From the NCBI GenBank assembly GCA_963751425.1, contig CAVVUF010000004.1, forward strand, positions 642,734-706,733: DNA of 64,000 nt, given 5' to 3'. This document shows, one piece after another, positions 39,305 through 51,186 of the stretch (positions are counted from its first letter, which is position 1; each line of letters begins with the position of its first letter). The notes under the pieces were generated by a model, which ran no database searches, was not told the origin of the DNA, and saw nothing but the letters and a program-made list of their open reading frames with translations. The position numbers and the translations under genes were made by a program. The DNA comes from CAVVUF01 sp963751425. GTDB lineage: Bacteria; Chloroflexota; Anaerolineae; Anaerolineales; UBA4823.

Positions 39305-40297
39305 CTTTCAGGCACGCCCCCCATCCGGCAGGTCCGACTGCCTACCTCCTTACAGACCAAGGCCATGGCCTGGCGCACCGACCGCTCCTCCTGTGGCGCA
39401 CGGGTCAGTATCGCGTGCAACCATCGAATGGGCAGCTCGGCACCGAGCGTCGATATTAACACGGCATAGCCGGCAATGCGACCATGCCATTTGGCGCTGT
39501 ACTGAGCCCGACTGATCGAGAGATGGAACAACCGCCGCCCTTTGACGGCGTTGGTCGATCCTCCACCCGCATGTTCCCCCCTGCCCCCACAAAGTACATA
39601 ACCTGCCAGCCGGCTCGTCGCGCCCTCAGGCATAAATCGACATCCTCGTAGTAGAGAAAAATCGCTCATCAAAACCGGCCAACTTTTCGAATATGTTCCT
39701 CCGAATGAACAGGCAAGCGCCGATCACCTGATCGACCGCGCGCGTCTCAAGGTGATCCCAATCGGTGAGAAAGTGCGGCGACACCAGACCGGGACAGAGC
39801 CGATCCAGGAAAAGTCGATGCAGGAGGAGCTCCTTAACCGCTGGCGTCCGGGCGCAGCAGCGCTGGATGCACCCCGCCGGATCGAGCAGTTGGGGGCCGA
39901 CGACGCCGACCGCCGCTTGATTCGGGTCGGCCAGAAAGGCCACAACGCTGTCGACCGCATCTGCCTCAAGCCGCACATCCGGATTGAGAAAGAGGAGGTA
40001 GGGCGCAGTTCCGCATCGCGCTCCCTGATTGCAGGCCACGGCGAACCCGCGATTGACCGAGTTCCGGACCAGACGAAGATTCACCCGGCTCACCGGGAGA
40101 CCGTCGGCCGATTGATCGGTCGAAGCATTGTCGACCACGATCACATTGAGCCGCTCGGCGCTGGAACTACGGTCGAGTGCCGTCACGCAATCCCGCAGAT
40201 GTGGGCCCGAATTCCAGTTGACGATCACGACATCGACGGCGGCCTCGACCGAAGGGGCTGAGGCGCGTTCCACCGTGGATTTGCCCTCATGCGCCAT
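39283..40297 (-). CDS. GT2 rhamnosyltransferase-like glycosyltransferase, frameshifted
   Basis: About 335 residues. VDVVIVNWNSGPHLRDCVTA, VIVVDNASTDQSADG and YLLFLNPDVRLEADAV (with the NPD nucleotide-binding acid) are typical of WbbL/RfbN-like rhamnosyltransferases, as are GPQLLDPAG and GACLFIRRNIFEKLAGFDER. The next segment YYEDVDLCLRARRAGW is in another frame, and a further shift occurs near 39570; the C-terminus ends RCLRFSS. The location beside rfbBCA makes dTDP-rhamnose the likely donor. Confidence 0.78.
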
Positions 40298-40310
40298 GTC
40301 GGCTTTCCGC

Positions 40311-41374
40311 CTATCCGACCAGCCCGAGCCGCTTCGTCGCTGTCGAGCGCAATGGCCCCCACCACGACTCGTTTGCCAGATACCAGGCGACCGTTTTCCG
40401 AAGTGCCATGTCGAACGGATGCTGGGGGCTGCCACTTCAGTTCGTGGTGCGCCCTGCTCGCATCGATCGCATAGCGGGCATCGTGCCCGGGCCGGTCGGA
40501 CACGAAGGTGATCAGCGAACGCCGGGGCCGCCCGCCCGGCAAGGGGCCGATCATCTCGTCCAGCAGGTCGCAGATCATCTGGGCGAGCTCGATGTTGCGC
40601 AGCTCGTTCCCGCCACCGATGCCGTAGCAATCGCCGATCCGGCCCTCGCGCAGCACCAAGGTCAGCGCATGCGCGTGGTCCTCCACGAACAACCAGTCCC
40701 GGATATTTTCGCCACGCCCATAGACCGGTAGCGGCTCGCCGTCGCGGGCCTTGAGGATGAGAAGCGGTATGAACTTCTCCGGGAACTGATATGGACCGAA
40801 GTTGTTCGAGCAGTTGCTGATGACCGCCGGCAACCCATAGGTCTTGTGCCAGGCGCGCACCAGGTGATCGGCTCCGGCCTTGCTCGCCGCATAGGGTGAA
40901 TTCGGCTGATAGGGCGAGGTTTCGGTGAACATGCCAACCGGCCCGAGCGAACCGAAAACCTCGTCGGTCGAGACGTGATGGAACCGAAAACGCGCACGCT
41001 CCCGCGGTGAAAGCCCTTGCCAATAGCGGGTCGCCACCTGCAGCAAGGTCGCGGTCCCAAGGACGTTCGTTCTGACGAACAGCAGCGGATCGTCAATCGA
41101 GCGATCGACATGGAGACTCGGCTGCGAAGTGAACGATCGCCGTGGGGCGATAGCGCTCGAACACACCGATCACATCGTCCGCCGCGCAGATGTCGACCTG
41201 CTCAAATCGATATCTTGGATCGTCATCGATCTCGTTCAAATTGGCGAGATTGGCCGCATAAGTGAGCGCGTCGAGATTAACGACTTTGGCATTGGTTTCC
41301 CGGATAAGGTACCGGATCATCGCCGATCCGATAAACCCCGCCCCGCCAGTTACTAAAATGGTATCGTCAAACAT
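40311..41374 (-). CDS. rfbB: dTDP-glucose 4,6-dehydratase, frameshifted
   Basis: About 352 residues across shifts near 41115 and 40425. MFDDTILVTGGAGFIGSAMI gives the GxxGxxG NAD site; HHVSTDEVFGSLG has the catalytic DE, and NSPYAASKAGADHL the Tyr-x-x-x-Lys. NCSNNFGPYQFPEKFIPLLI and GRGENIRDWLFVEDHAHAL follow. The true C-terminus (FDMALRKTVAWYLANE... ending KRLGLVG) is found in a second frame that stops at 40311. Second step of dTDP-L-rhamnose synthesis. Only three bases separate it from rfbC. Confidence 0.92.
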
Positions 41375-41377
41375 AGG

Positions 41378-41962
41378 TCAATCTATGTGCTGAACAAAGC
41401 TGAAGAATTCTTCGAGCTCCGATAACTTCGGATAACCTCGATCTCTTGCGACCAGGATTGCTTCCGCCCGATCAATTGGCCAGTCAATTCCAATAGCTTC
41501 ATCGTCCCAGGCGAGCCCGCGTTCGGAGGCCGGGTCGTAGAAGGCGCTGACCTTGTAGATCACCTCGGTTTCGGATTCGAGCGTGCAGTAGCCATGGGCA
41601 AATCCCACCGGCACGAACAATTGCTGCCAGTTCTCCGCGCTCAGCGTGGCGGCAACGTGCCGCCCGAAGGTCGGCGATCCGCGGCGAATGTCGACCGCAA
41701 CGTCAAAAATACTTCCGCGCGTGCAGCGGATCAGTTTCGCCTGGGCAGCCTTGCCGATCTGAAAATGCAGCCCGCGGACAGTTCCAGCGGCGCGCGAGAG
41801 GGCATGGTTCTCCTGAACAAATGGCACGTCAATTCCGGCCGTGCGCCAGACGTCGTCGCGCCAGACCTCCGAAAAGAACCCGCGGTCGTCTGCAAAGCGT
41901 CTTGGTTTGACAATCTTGACGACGGGCAGTGTTTCGAACGGGCATATTTCGATGCCGCTCAT
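41378..41962 (-). CDS. rfbC: dTDP-4-dehydrorhamnose 3,5-epimerase
   Basis: 194 residues, intact. The family marks are RFADDRGFFSEVWRDDVW, FVQENHALSRAAGTVRGLHF with the catalytic His, KLIRCTRGSIFDVAVDIRRG, SPTFG and QLFVPVGFAHGYCTLESETE. The start overlaps the rfbA stop by four bases (ATGA), so the two are coupled. Converts dTDP-4-keto-6-deoxyglucose to the L-lyxo 4-keto sugar. Confidence 0.93.
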   Translation of the reverse strand: MSGIEICPFETLPVVKIVKPRRFADDRGFFSEVWRDDVWRTAGIDVPFVQENHALSRAAGTVRGLHFQIGKAAQAKLIRCTRGSIFDVAVDIRRGSPTFGRHVAATLSAENWQQLFVPVGFAHGYCTLESETEVIYKVSAFYDPASERGLAWDDEAIGIDWPIDRAEAILVARDRGYPKLSELEEFFSFVQHID

Positions 41963-42843
41963 GGTGTGCTTGCTACGTGTTCGCTCGCCAGCCGAAGCAG
42001 ATACCGACCGTAATCGGAGTTTGCGATCGGCTGCGCCAGGGCGCGGACCTCATCGAGGCCGATCAGCCCGAGATTCAGTGCGATCTCTTCCAAACAGGCG
42101 ATCTTCAAGCCCTGCCGCTGTTCAACGATCTGCACAAAATTGGCCGCCTGAAGCAGCGTATCGGGATTGCCGGTATCGAGCCAGGCGATTCCACGCCCGA
42201 CCTTCTCCACGTTAAGTTTACCCCGTTCGAGATAGACCCGATTGAGATCCGTAATCTCCAATTCACCGCGCGCCGACGGTCGCAAGCTCATCGCCAGATC
42301 GGCCGCGTCGCCATCATAGAAATAGAGTCCCGTGACTGCAAAATCCGAAGCGGGCTGAGCAGGTTTCTCCGCCAAGCTCACGGCCCGACCGTCCACATCG
42401 AAGCCCACGACGCCATAGCGCTGCGGGTCGCTGACCCGGTAAGCAAAAATGGTTGCGCCATCGGTTCGGCCAGCGGCCCGGCCCAGCATCGGCGACAGGC
42501 CGCCGCCGTAAAAGAAATTGTCCCCCAGCATCAGGCAGGACGGGCCACCGTCGAGGAATGTGCCAGCAATCTGAAGCGCGCGCGCGATGCCATCAGCGCG
42601 GGGTTGTTCGGCATAACTCAGCCGAATACCCCACTGGGTACCGTCGCCGAGCAGAGCGCGAAACTGCGGCAAGGCGTCCGGCGTCGAAATCAACAAGATG
42701 TCGCGAATTCCAGCCAGCATCAGAACTGACAAGGAATAATAGATCATCGGCTTGTCATAGACAGGCAGCAATTGCTTTGAGATGACTTTGGTCAATGGGT
42801 GGAGGCGTGTCGCCAGTCCGCCCGCCAGCAGGATCCCGCGCAT
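41959..42843 (-). CDS. rfbA: Glucose-1-phosphate thymidylyltransferase
   Basis: 294 residues, intact. MRGILLAGGLATRLHPLTKV is the nucleotidyltransferase signature, with KQLLPVYDKPMIYYSL, LISTPDALPQFRALLGDG, GIRLSYAEQPRADGIARALQ, CLMLGDNFFYGGGL and GIAWLDTGNPDTLLQAANFV all as in RmlA. It is the first gene of the nine-gene minus-strand operon (42843 to 34236), and makes dTDP-glucose from glucose-1-phosphate and dTTP. Confidence 0.94.
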   Translation of the reverse strand: MRGILLAGGLATRLHPLTKVISKQLLPVYDKPMIYYSLSVLMLAGIRDILLISTPDALPQFRALLGDGTQWGIRLSYAEQPRADGIARALQIAGTFLDGGPSCLMLGDNFFYGGGLSPMLGRAAGRTDGATIFAYRVSDPQRYGVVGFDVDGRAVSLAEKPAQPASDFAVTGLYFYDGDAADLAMSLRPSARGELEITDLNRVYLERGKLNVEKVGRGIAWLDTGNPDTLLQAANFVQIVEQRQGLKIACLEEIALNLGLIGLDEVRALAQPIANSDYGRYLLRLASEHVASTP

Positions 42844-43080
42844 TGTCCCCCTGTTATCGGCAAAAGAAACAAGCAATTAATTCTAGGTCCGACGACGCTT
42901 GTATTCTGCCAGCACGTTTGCCCCGCCGCAACCCGTATCGACCGCATCACGCTTGCTGGTTTGCCCCTGTTAGAGTAAAAATAACCTTGTAATCAGGTTC
43001 TCATCTGTAAATCTTTGCTCAATTTCGTTTGGACATCATTCCGTACTGCTTCGCTGCTTTCAAAGGCCTGACAGTTCTGC

Positions 43081-43923
43081 GTGAGTCAACACGATGGCGA
43101 AATCATTTCCATCGACTGCGAGATTTGGGCGCCTGAGCATCCTGAGGCAACCGAGTGGCTCTGGGACGACGAAGACGCCCTCGAGAGCGAGGCGGCGCCG
43201 GATCAGCCGCCCGACCGGCGCTCGCCGCTACTCTTCTTTTGCTCCATGGCGGTCCTCGGTGTCGTCCTGGCAGTCGTCTGGCGCTACGCCGGCGCCGCAC
43301 AACTGGCCGACCAAGTATGGGCCAATTTGAAATCTTCGCAGGCTTCCGCAGCACTCACCGCCCAAGCCCCCAGTGTCCCGCCTCCTTCTCAGACGGCGGA
43401 ACTTGATGGCCTCAAGGCGGAGATCGGCAAGTTGACCGCCGCCAATCGCCAGATGGCGGCCGAAATCACGACCCTTCAGTCTCAGCAGCGAGAGCTTGCA
43501 CGCCGTGCGGCGGCGCCGACCTCGACGACCCATCTTTTTTCCGATCCGGCGATGCTGAAGTTGCAGATCGCTCCAAGGGCGTTGACCACCGGTCGGCATC
43601 TCGCGGTCCGGCCACTATCCCAGCGGGCCGCACGGACGCACGTGGCCGTGCCGCCCCCAAGACCAGCAACGCACCACTTGCATTGGCCCCGCCGAACGAG
43701 CGCCCCTGACCTCTGACGGGTCTGCCAATAACGGTCAGCGAGCCCGGCCCAGCTACCCCGAGCGGACGCCTGGCGCGAACATCGCCGAGCGCAAAATCGA
43801 CGAAGCCAAATCGAAGCGAGGAAAAGCATTACGCGCAGGCTTCAGCGCCAGCCTGACGGCGGCCGGTCGCGTCCCGTTTTCCACCGCCCTGGCAGCGCCA
43901 TCCCGCTCAGTGTCAATGCTTTG
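43081..43923 (+). CDS. Single-pass membrane protein with coiled coil, frameshifted at the 3' end
   Basis: GTG start; an acidic cytoplasmic N-terminus (ATEWLWDDEDALESE) precedes one transmembrane helix (LLFFCSMAVLGVVLAVVWRY) and a coiled-coil stretch (ELDGLKAEIGKLTAANRQMA then AEITTLQSQQRELARRA). The first open frame stops at 43716, but the neighbouring frames after about 43640 continue with a Pro/Ala-rich tail rich in Arg, Lys and Ala to a stop at 43923, so the real end is likely there. No family recognised; it lies between the rhamnose operon (divergent) and an O-antigen ligase-like gene. Confidence 0.5.
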
Positions 43924-43957
43924 AGTCCGTGGCCGAAGCCGTTAAAGTCTCGCATCC

Positions 43958-45210
43958 ATGAGCAATTCCACTCAATCGGCCACGGATCGCAATCTGGCTT
44001 CCACTGGCGTTGACGGGCTGGTTCTCGGCGCCGCCCTCACGCTTCCCTGGTCGACCTCGGCCACGTCCGTGTTCATCGTTTTGGTAATCCTGCTGCTGCC
44101 GTTCTCGACCGGAGCGCGTCCGGTTGCCAACACGTTGCTCAGCGCGGCAGGCGGGACGCCGGTCGCGCTGGTGGCGCTCGCGGCCGCGGGCATTGCGTGG
44201 AGTTCGGCGAACTGGGCGGAGAACCTCGGGGCCTGGGATTCGTATGGCAAGCTCCTCTTGATCCCTCCTCTCCTCGTCCATTTTCGATCATCGCCTTATG
44301 GCACGCGCATCATGGCTGCCTTCCTCCTGTCGTGCTGCGTCCTGCTCGTGCTTGCCTGGACCTACACGCTCTGGTCCTGGCAAGACATCCCGACCACCCG
44401 TCTGGAATTGATGGCACCGGTAAAAAATTCCGCGACGCAGATCCGGGAATTCATGCTGGCTGGCGTCGCATTCATGCTTCTCGCGGCAACGAACACCGGC
44501 TCGCGCCCGATGTCCTGGACCGTCGCGTTCTATCTTGCCGCCGCGTGGTTTCTGATCAGCGCGCTCTACATGGCATCGGTCACCCATGCGCTGGAAACGC
44601 TCACGACGCTTGTTGTGCTGATTGCACTTCTCGGCTGGCACTTCGGGCGATCATGGTCAGCCACCATCGCGATCGGCGTCCTTGCGGCGGCAACCCTGGC
44701 ATGGGCCGTCACTCCGCAGGCCAATCTTCGCCTCACACTGGAGCACCGGAGCTTCTTTCCAGGCTCATCCCCGGTCGACGAGACCTGGCGGGGTGGCCGC
44801 GGAGAGTTTTTGCAACAAGCAGTCGGGTTCATCTCGCAAGCGCCGGTGTTTGGACACGGTACCGGCACAACCCAGGACCTGTATCGAGCCGCCAAATTGA
44901 CCGGCACCCCGCAGAACATCACGATCAACCCGCACCAGCAGACCCTTGCGGTCGGCATTCAGCTCGGCGCATGTGGGATGCTGCTGCTTTGGGCCATGTG
45001 GCTCGCGCATCTGCGCCTGTTTCTCTGCCCGCATCCATTGGCTTGGGCCGGTCTCCTGATCGTCGGACAAACGATCGCGGGCTCGCTGTTCGATTCCCTG
45101 TTGTTCGATTTCACCGAGGGCTGGCTTTATGTCATTGCCGTCGGCGTCATCGGCGGAATGGTTGCGCGGTCCGCCGTCGATCTTCCACCCCCGACTGCCC
45201 GCCGAATTAG
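43958..45210 (+). CDS. O-antigen ligase/polymerase-like membrane protein (copy 1)
   Basis: About 415 residues with about ten hydrophobic segments (LGAALTLPWSTSATSVFIVL and onward) and a large polar loop containing WRGGRGEFLQQAVGF, APVFGHGTGTTQDLYRAAKL and NPHQQTLAVGIQLGACGMLL. That loop pattern is typical of Wzy/WaaL-family O-antigen polymerases and ligases. The open frame runs on past 45210 because a nearby shift joins it to the next gene; a stop in the adjacent frame at 45208-45210 (DCPPN end) is the likely terminus. It closely resembles the gene at 54859 in the LPWSTSAT start and GHGTGT-NPH loop. Confidence 0.7.
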
Positions 45211-45218
45211 ATCGCGCG

Positions 45219-46785
45219 ATGCCGCACCGGAACACGTTACTTCGGCCGATCGAGGCCCTGCTGACCGGCCTTACGGATCCGGCGCGCCGCAACCGGTACA
45301 TGCTTGCCGCGCTCGCCACGTATGTGGCGCTCTGGACGCTGTTTGGCGTGATCGCCAAATCCAGCCAGGACATCCACTACGATTCCGCCGAGGTGGTGGC
45401 CTGGTCGCGCGAATTAGGGTTCGGCACCCGAAGCATCCGCCCTTCGCCGCATGGCTGCTGCGAGGCTGGTTTTCGATCTTCCCCGTCAGCGACTGGGCCT
45501 ACTACCTGCTGGCCATGGTGTCGGCGGGGATCGCATTGTGGTTCGCCTGGCTGATCCTGGCACGCTACTGCGACGGCGAAAAGCGCGTGCTGGGTATCGC
45601 GGTTCTCTGTCTCGTGCCGTTCTACAATTTTCACGCGCTGAAGTTCGATCACAACACCGTCCTGCTGCCACTGTGGGCGGCGACGACCTATTGGTTTCTG
45701 CGATCGTTCGAGAGCCGCAAGCCCGTCTGGGCAGCGCTCGCCGGCGCCGGCGCGGCCGCCACGATGCTCGCCAAGTACTGGTCGATCTATCTTCTGATCG
45801 GCCTTGGTGTGGCAGCATTGGTCGACCAACGACGCCGGATGTATTTCCGTTCGGCTGCGCCGTGGGTGACCACGGCAGTTGGGGCGCTGCTGCTGACGCC
45901 CCACGTCGCCTGGCTAATGGCAAGCGAGTTCAACCCGATCTCGTATGCCATCGGCGCCCATGAATTGGCCTCGTTCAAAGCGGCGCTGGTGAGTGCCGCC
46001 GGCTATCTCGCGGGCAGCGCCGGTTACGTCGCGGTGCCGGTTCTGCTGGTCCTGGCCGGCGAGCCGACCGGACTGCCTCGGCCATGCGCGATGTCCTATT
46101 CCCGCAATCGCCCGACCGGAGGTTCGCCGCGGTCGCGTTCTGGCTGCCGCTGCTGCTGCCGGCGGCGATTGCGCTCGCGACCGGCCTCGAACTCAATTCG
46201 ATGTGGAGCATGGCCGGCCTGACGCTCCTGCCCGTGGTGCTGTTGTCATCTCCGCTCATCGTCGTCGGCCCGATGGCCGCGCGGGCCTTGATCGCTCTGG
46301 CCGTCGCCCTCCCGCCATTGATGTGCCTGGCGGCGCCTTGGATTGCGATCTTCAACCACCGCGCCGGCGCGATCGGTCCGGGTGCGGCGCACGGACGCTT
46401 GCTCGCGGAGCAAGTGGAGCGAGAGTGGAAGCAGACCACGAACCGGCCGCTTCGCCTCGTCGGCGGCGATCTCGACCTTGCCTACGTGACCGCGTTTTAT
46501 CTCCCGGAGAAACCATCCGTGGCGCTGGTCGCGGAACCGCATCTCTCGCCCTGGGCCGACCTGGCGCGCATCGAGCGCGAAGGCATCGCGATGACATGCT
46601 ACGCCCGCGATGACTTGGTGGGCGGCGAGACCTGCGTGCATAAGCCGGTGATCGATGCGATGCAGGCGCTCGCGGCGCGCGACCCGCGCACGCGACGCGT
46701 GGTCGTCGAACTGGCCAGAACGCACCTCGGCATGACCGGAAAGCCGACGCGCTACATCATCATGACCATTCCGCCGCGGCCGTGA
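45219..46785 (+). CDS. GT39-like dolichyl-phosphate-mannose-type glycosyltransferase, frameshifted
   Basis: About 520 residues over shifts near 45420 and 46085. MPHRNTLLRPIEALLTGLTD is followed by hydrophobic segments and an early periplasmic loop with SSQDIHYDSAEVVAWSRELG, where the acidic pair matches the catalytic Asp-Glu of PMT/ArnT family enzymes, then KHPPFAAWLLRGWFSIFP. Many more helices follow and a C-terminal soluble part ending TRYIIMTIPPRP. Such enzymes transfer sugars from polyprenyl phosphate donors in the periplasm, for example to lipid A or glycoproteins. Stop at 46783-46785. Confidence 0.72.
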
Positions 46786-46839
46786 GTGAGCGGTGACCGC
46801 ACAAGACCGGGCGCCAGTACGGACCCGGTTGGACGCTCT

Positions 46840-48788
<1,949 letters not shown>

Positions 48789-48950
48789 CAGAAGTTCCGG
48801 CGCCTGGTGGTCTTGCAATCCTTCATGGGTCGGCCCTTTTAGCGCCTGGGGCGCGGCGAAGCGAGCGCTCTCTGTCTCGGCCGGTGCTGCGCCGGCGGCC
48901 GTCGAATGCTATCGTGACGGACTTTTTCGGGGCGGACGACACACCACACG

Positions 48951-49993
48951 ATGAGCGAACCAAAGATTGCAGCGGTGCTGGCCTGCGCGGCCGCGATCCT
49001 GGCGGCCCTGCTGCTCAGCCTGGCGCTGAACGTCAGTGCTGCGGCCATGGTTCGTCCGCTACGCGCTGGCGCGTCCGAACGCTCGCTCGTCGCACAGCCG
49101 GCCGACCCCGCAAGGCGGCGGCATGGCGGTCGTGGCGGCGACACTGCTGGCTGGCTGGGGCGCGGTCCTGCTCGTCCCGGCGACAGTCCCGACGCCGTTC
49201 ATGCCATTCGTCGTGCTGAGCGCCGCCGCGCTTCTCCTCGCCGCGGTCGGCGCGGTCGACGATATCCGCAACCTGCCGGCAGCGCCGCGCTTCCTGCTGC
49301 AGAGCCTCGCCGCCGCCGCCGTGCTGATGACGCTGCCGGACGACGTTCGGATCGTGCCGCTGCTTCCCGAATGGCTGGAACGAGCGGCGCTCTTCATCGG
49401 GCTGGTGTGGTTCGTCAACCTCGTCAATTTCATGGACGGCATCGACTGGATGACGGTCGCGGAAGTCGTGCCGATCACGGCCGCGATCGTCATTCTGGGA
49501 TTAGCCGGCGCAGTCTGCTGACCTGCCGACGCTTGTCGCCGCCTCCCTGCTCGGCGCCACGCTCGGCTTCGCGCCATTCAACAAACCGGTGGCGAAGCTG
49601 TTTCTCGGCGACGTCGGCAGTCTGCCGATCGGGCTGATGCTCGGCTGGCTGCTGATCACGCTCGCCGGCAACGGCCACTGGGCGGCAGCGCTGCTCCTGC
49701 CGCTCTATTACCTCGTCGACGCCACCGTCACGCTGCTGCGCCGGATCGTGGCCGGCGAACCGTTCTGGCAGGCGCATCGCACGCACTTCTACCAACGCGC
49801 GACCGATCGCGGCTTCACGGTGCCGCAGATCGTCGCGCGGGTGTTCGTCGTCAATCTGGTGTTGTCGGGCCTCGCCTTCGTCACCGTCTGGTCGGGACGC
49901 GCCGACGTCTCGCTGGCGATGCTGGTGCTGGGATTGGCGGCCGTCGGCATGCTTCTGGTCGTATTCACGCGCAGCCCCGGGAGCCGCGCGTGA
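48951..49993 (+). CDS. WecA/MraY-family undecaprenyl-phosphate sugar-1-phosphate transferase, frameshifted
   Basis: About 345 residues, roughly ten hydrophobic segments, with shifts near 49055 and 49520. Family marks: ARPNARSSHSRPTPQGGG near the N-terminus, VGAVDDIRNLP (DD motif), LVNFMDGIDWMTVAEV (NxxNxxDG-like motif), and FLGDVGSLPIGLMLGW. It is therefore the initiating phosphoglycosyltransferase that makes undecaprenyl-diphosphate sugar at the cytoplasmic face. Neighbouring CapD-like dehydratase could provide its UDP-sugar. It is divergent from the amidotransferase gene. Confidence 0.82.
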
Positions 49994-50024
49994 AGAACAA
50001 TGCTCGCGAACAAGCCGGGCTGCG

Positions 50025-50998
50025 TCAGGTCGCGTATTTCTTGGCGAGCGGCAGCCAGAACTTCTGCTCGCTCTCGATGAATCGCGTCAGGTCGGCGCCG
50101 TACATCTGCTGGAATTCGGGGCCGGTTTCCTGCAGCCGCTTCTGCAATTGCGGATCGTCGAGAACCTTGCGCAACGCGTTTTGCAACGTCCGCTGAATGG
50201 GCTCCGGCGTGCCTTTCCGCACGGTGAGCGCCTGCCAGCCGATCGAGGTGAAATTCGGCACGGTCGCCACGCCGACCGGGAACGGCAGCGAGGGCGTCGG
50301 CTGTGGCGACAAAATCGCAAGCGGCACCAGGTCCTTCAACTCGGTCGCGCCGCGCAAGCTCGACCAACCGTCGATGACGGCATGGACCCGCCCGCCCATG
50401 ATGTCGCGGATCGCCTCGCGCGGTGCCGCCGGTCGAGTACGGCACGACGGTGATCGCCGTACCGGTCAGGTCGACGAACAGCTTGGCGGTGATATGCGGC
50501 AGGCTGCCGGCCGGGTTGGTGCCGATGACCAGCTTGTCCGGCATCTTCTTGGCGGCGGCGATGAAGTCGGCGAGCGTGCTGACGCCGAGCTTCGGCGTGC
50601 AGGCCATCACCAGGCCTTCGTAGGCCGTCAGGCCGACCGGGACCATGTCGGCGTTGACGTCGAACGGCAGCTTGTCGTTCTGCGCCGGCAGGATCATGTA
50701 GATCGAGGCCAGCGCCGCAAACAGCGTATGGCCGTCCGGCGGCTCGTTGAGGAACGCGCGGGTGCCGATGGTGCCGCCGGCGCCGGGACGGTTTTCGACG
50801 ACGATCTGCTGTCCGAGCACTTCGGTCATGGCCTGCGCGATCAGGCGGTGCCGCACGTCCGGCGCCGAACCGGGCGGCAGCGGCACGATCATCTTCACCG
50901 GCCGCGTCGGATAATTTTGCGCCAATGCGGGCTGGGCGGCCGAAAGACCGAATCCCGAGGCAGCCACGCCAGCCATGAATGAACGCTTGGTAAGCACT
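50025..50998 (-). CDS. Bug-family tripartite tricarboxylate transporter receptor, frameshifted
   Basis: About 325 residues. A GTG start at 50998 with AGGGAGGA upstream gives VLTKRSFMAGVAASGFGLSA, a signal of the Bug type. YPTRPVKMIVPLPPGSAPDV, VVENRPGAGGTIGTRAFLNE, PDGHTLFAALAS, KLVIGTNPAGSLPHI and, after a frameshift near 50425, VHAVIDGWSSL, PLPFP-like VGVATVPNFTSIGWQAL and TRFIESEQKFWLPLAKKY complete it. Third Bug receptor in the window. It is an outsider within a surface-glycan region, with no transporter partner. Confidence 0.82.
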
Positions 50999-51186
50999 GT
51001 AGTCCTCCCTGCTGACTGTACGTCGGCAGCGAAGGGGCTACCGACTGTTTTTCTTGTTGGCACGCAGCCACGCCGTCCGATGCTGCCATCGAGGCCGCTG
51101 GCCGCGCGCGCCAATGGAATAAGGCTGGTCCTCGCGGATCGCAATGGGCAACGACAGCCTACGGCCCGTCGACAATGAATCGCGCG

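Noticed and set aside
43958..46222. Single 754-residue protein joining ligase-like and GT39-like domains
   Set aside because: The GT39-like part has its own ATG at 45219 and the ligase-like part has a plausible stop at 45208 in the adjacent frame; a frameshift creates the apparent fusion.
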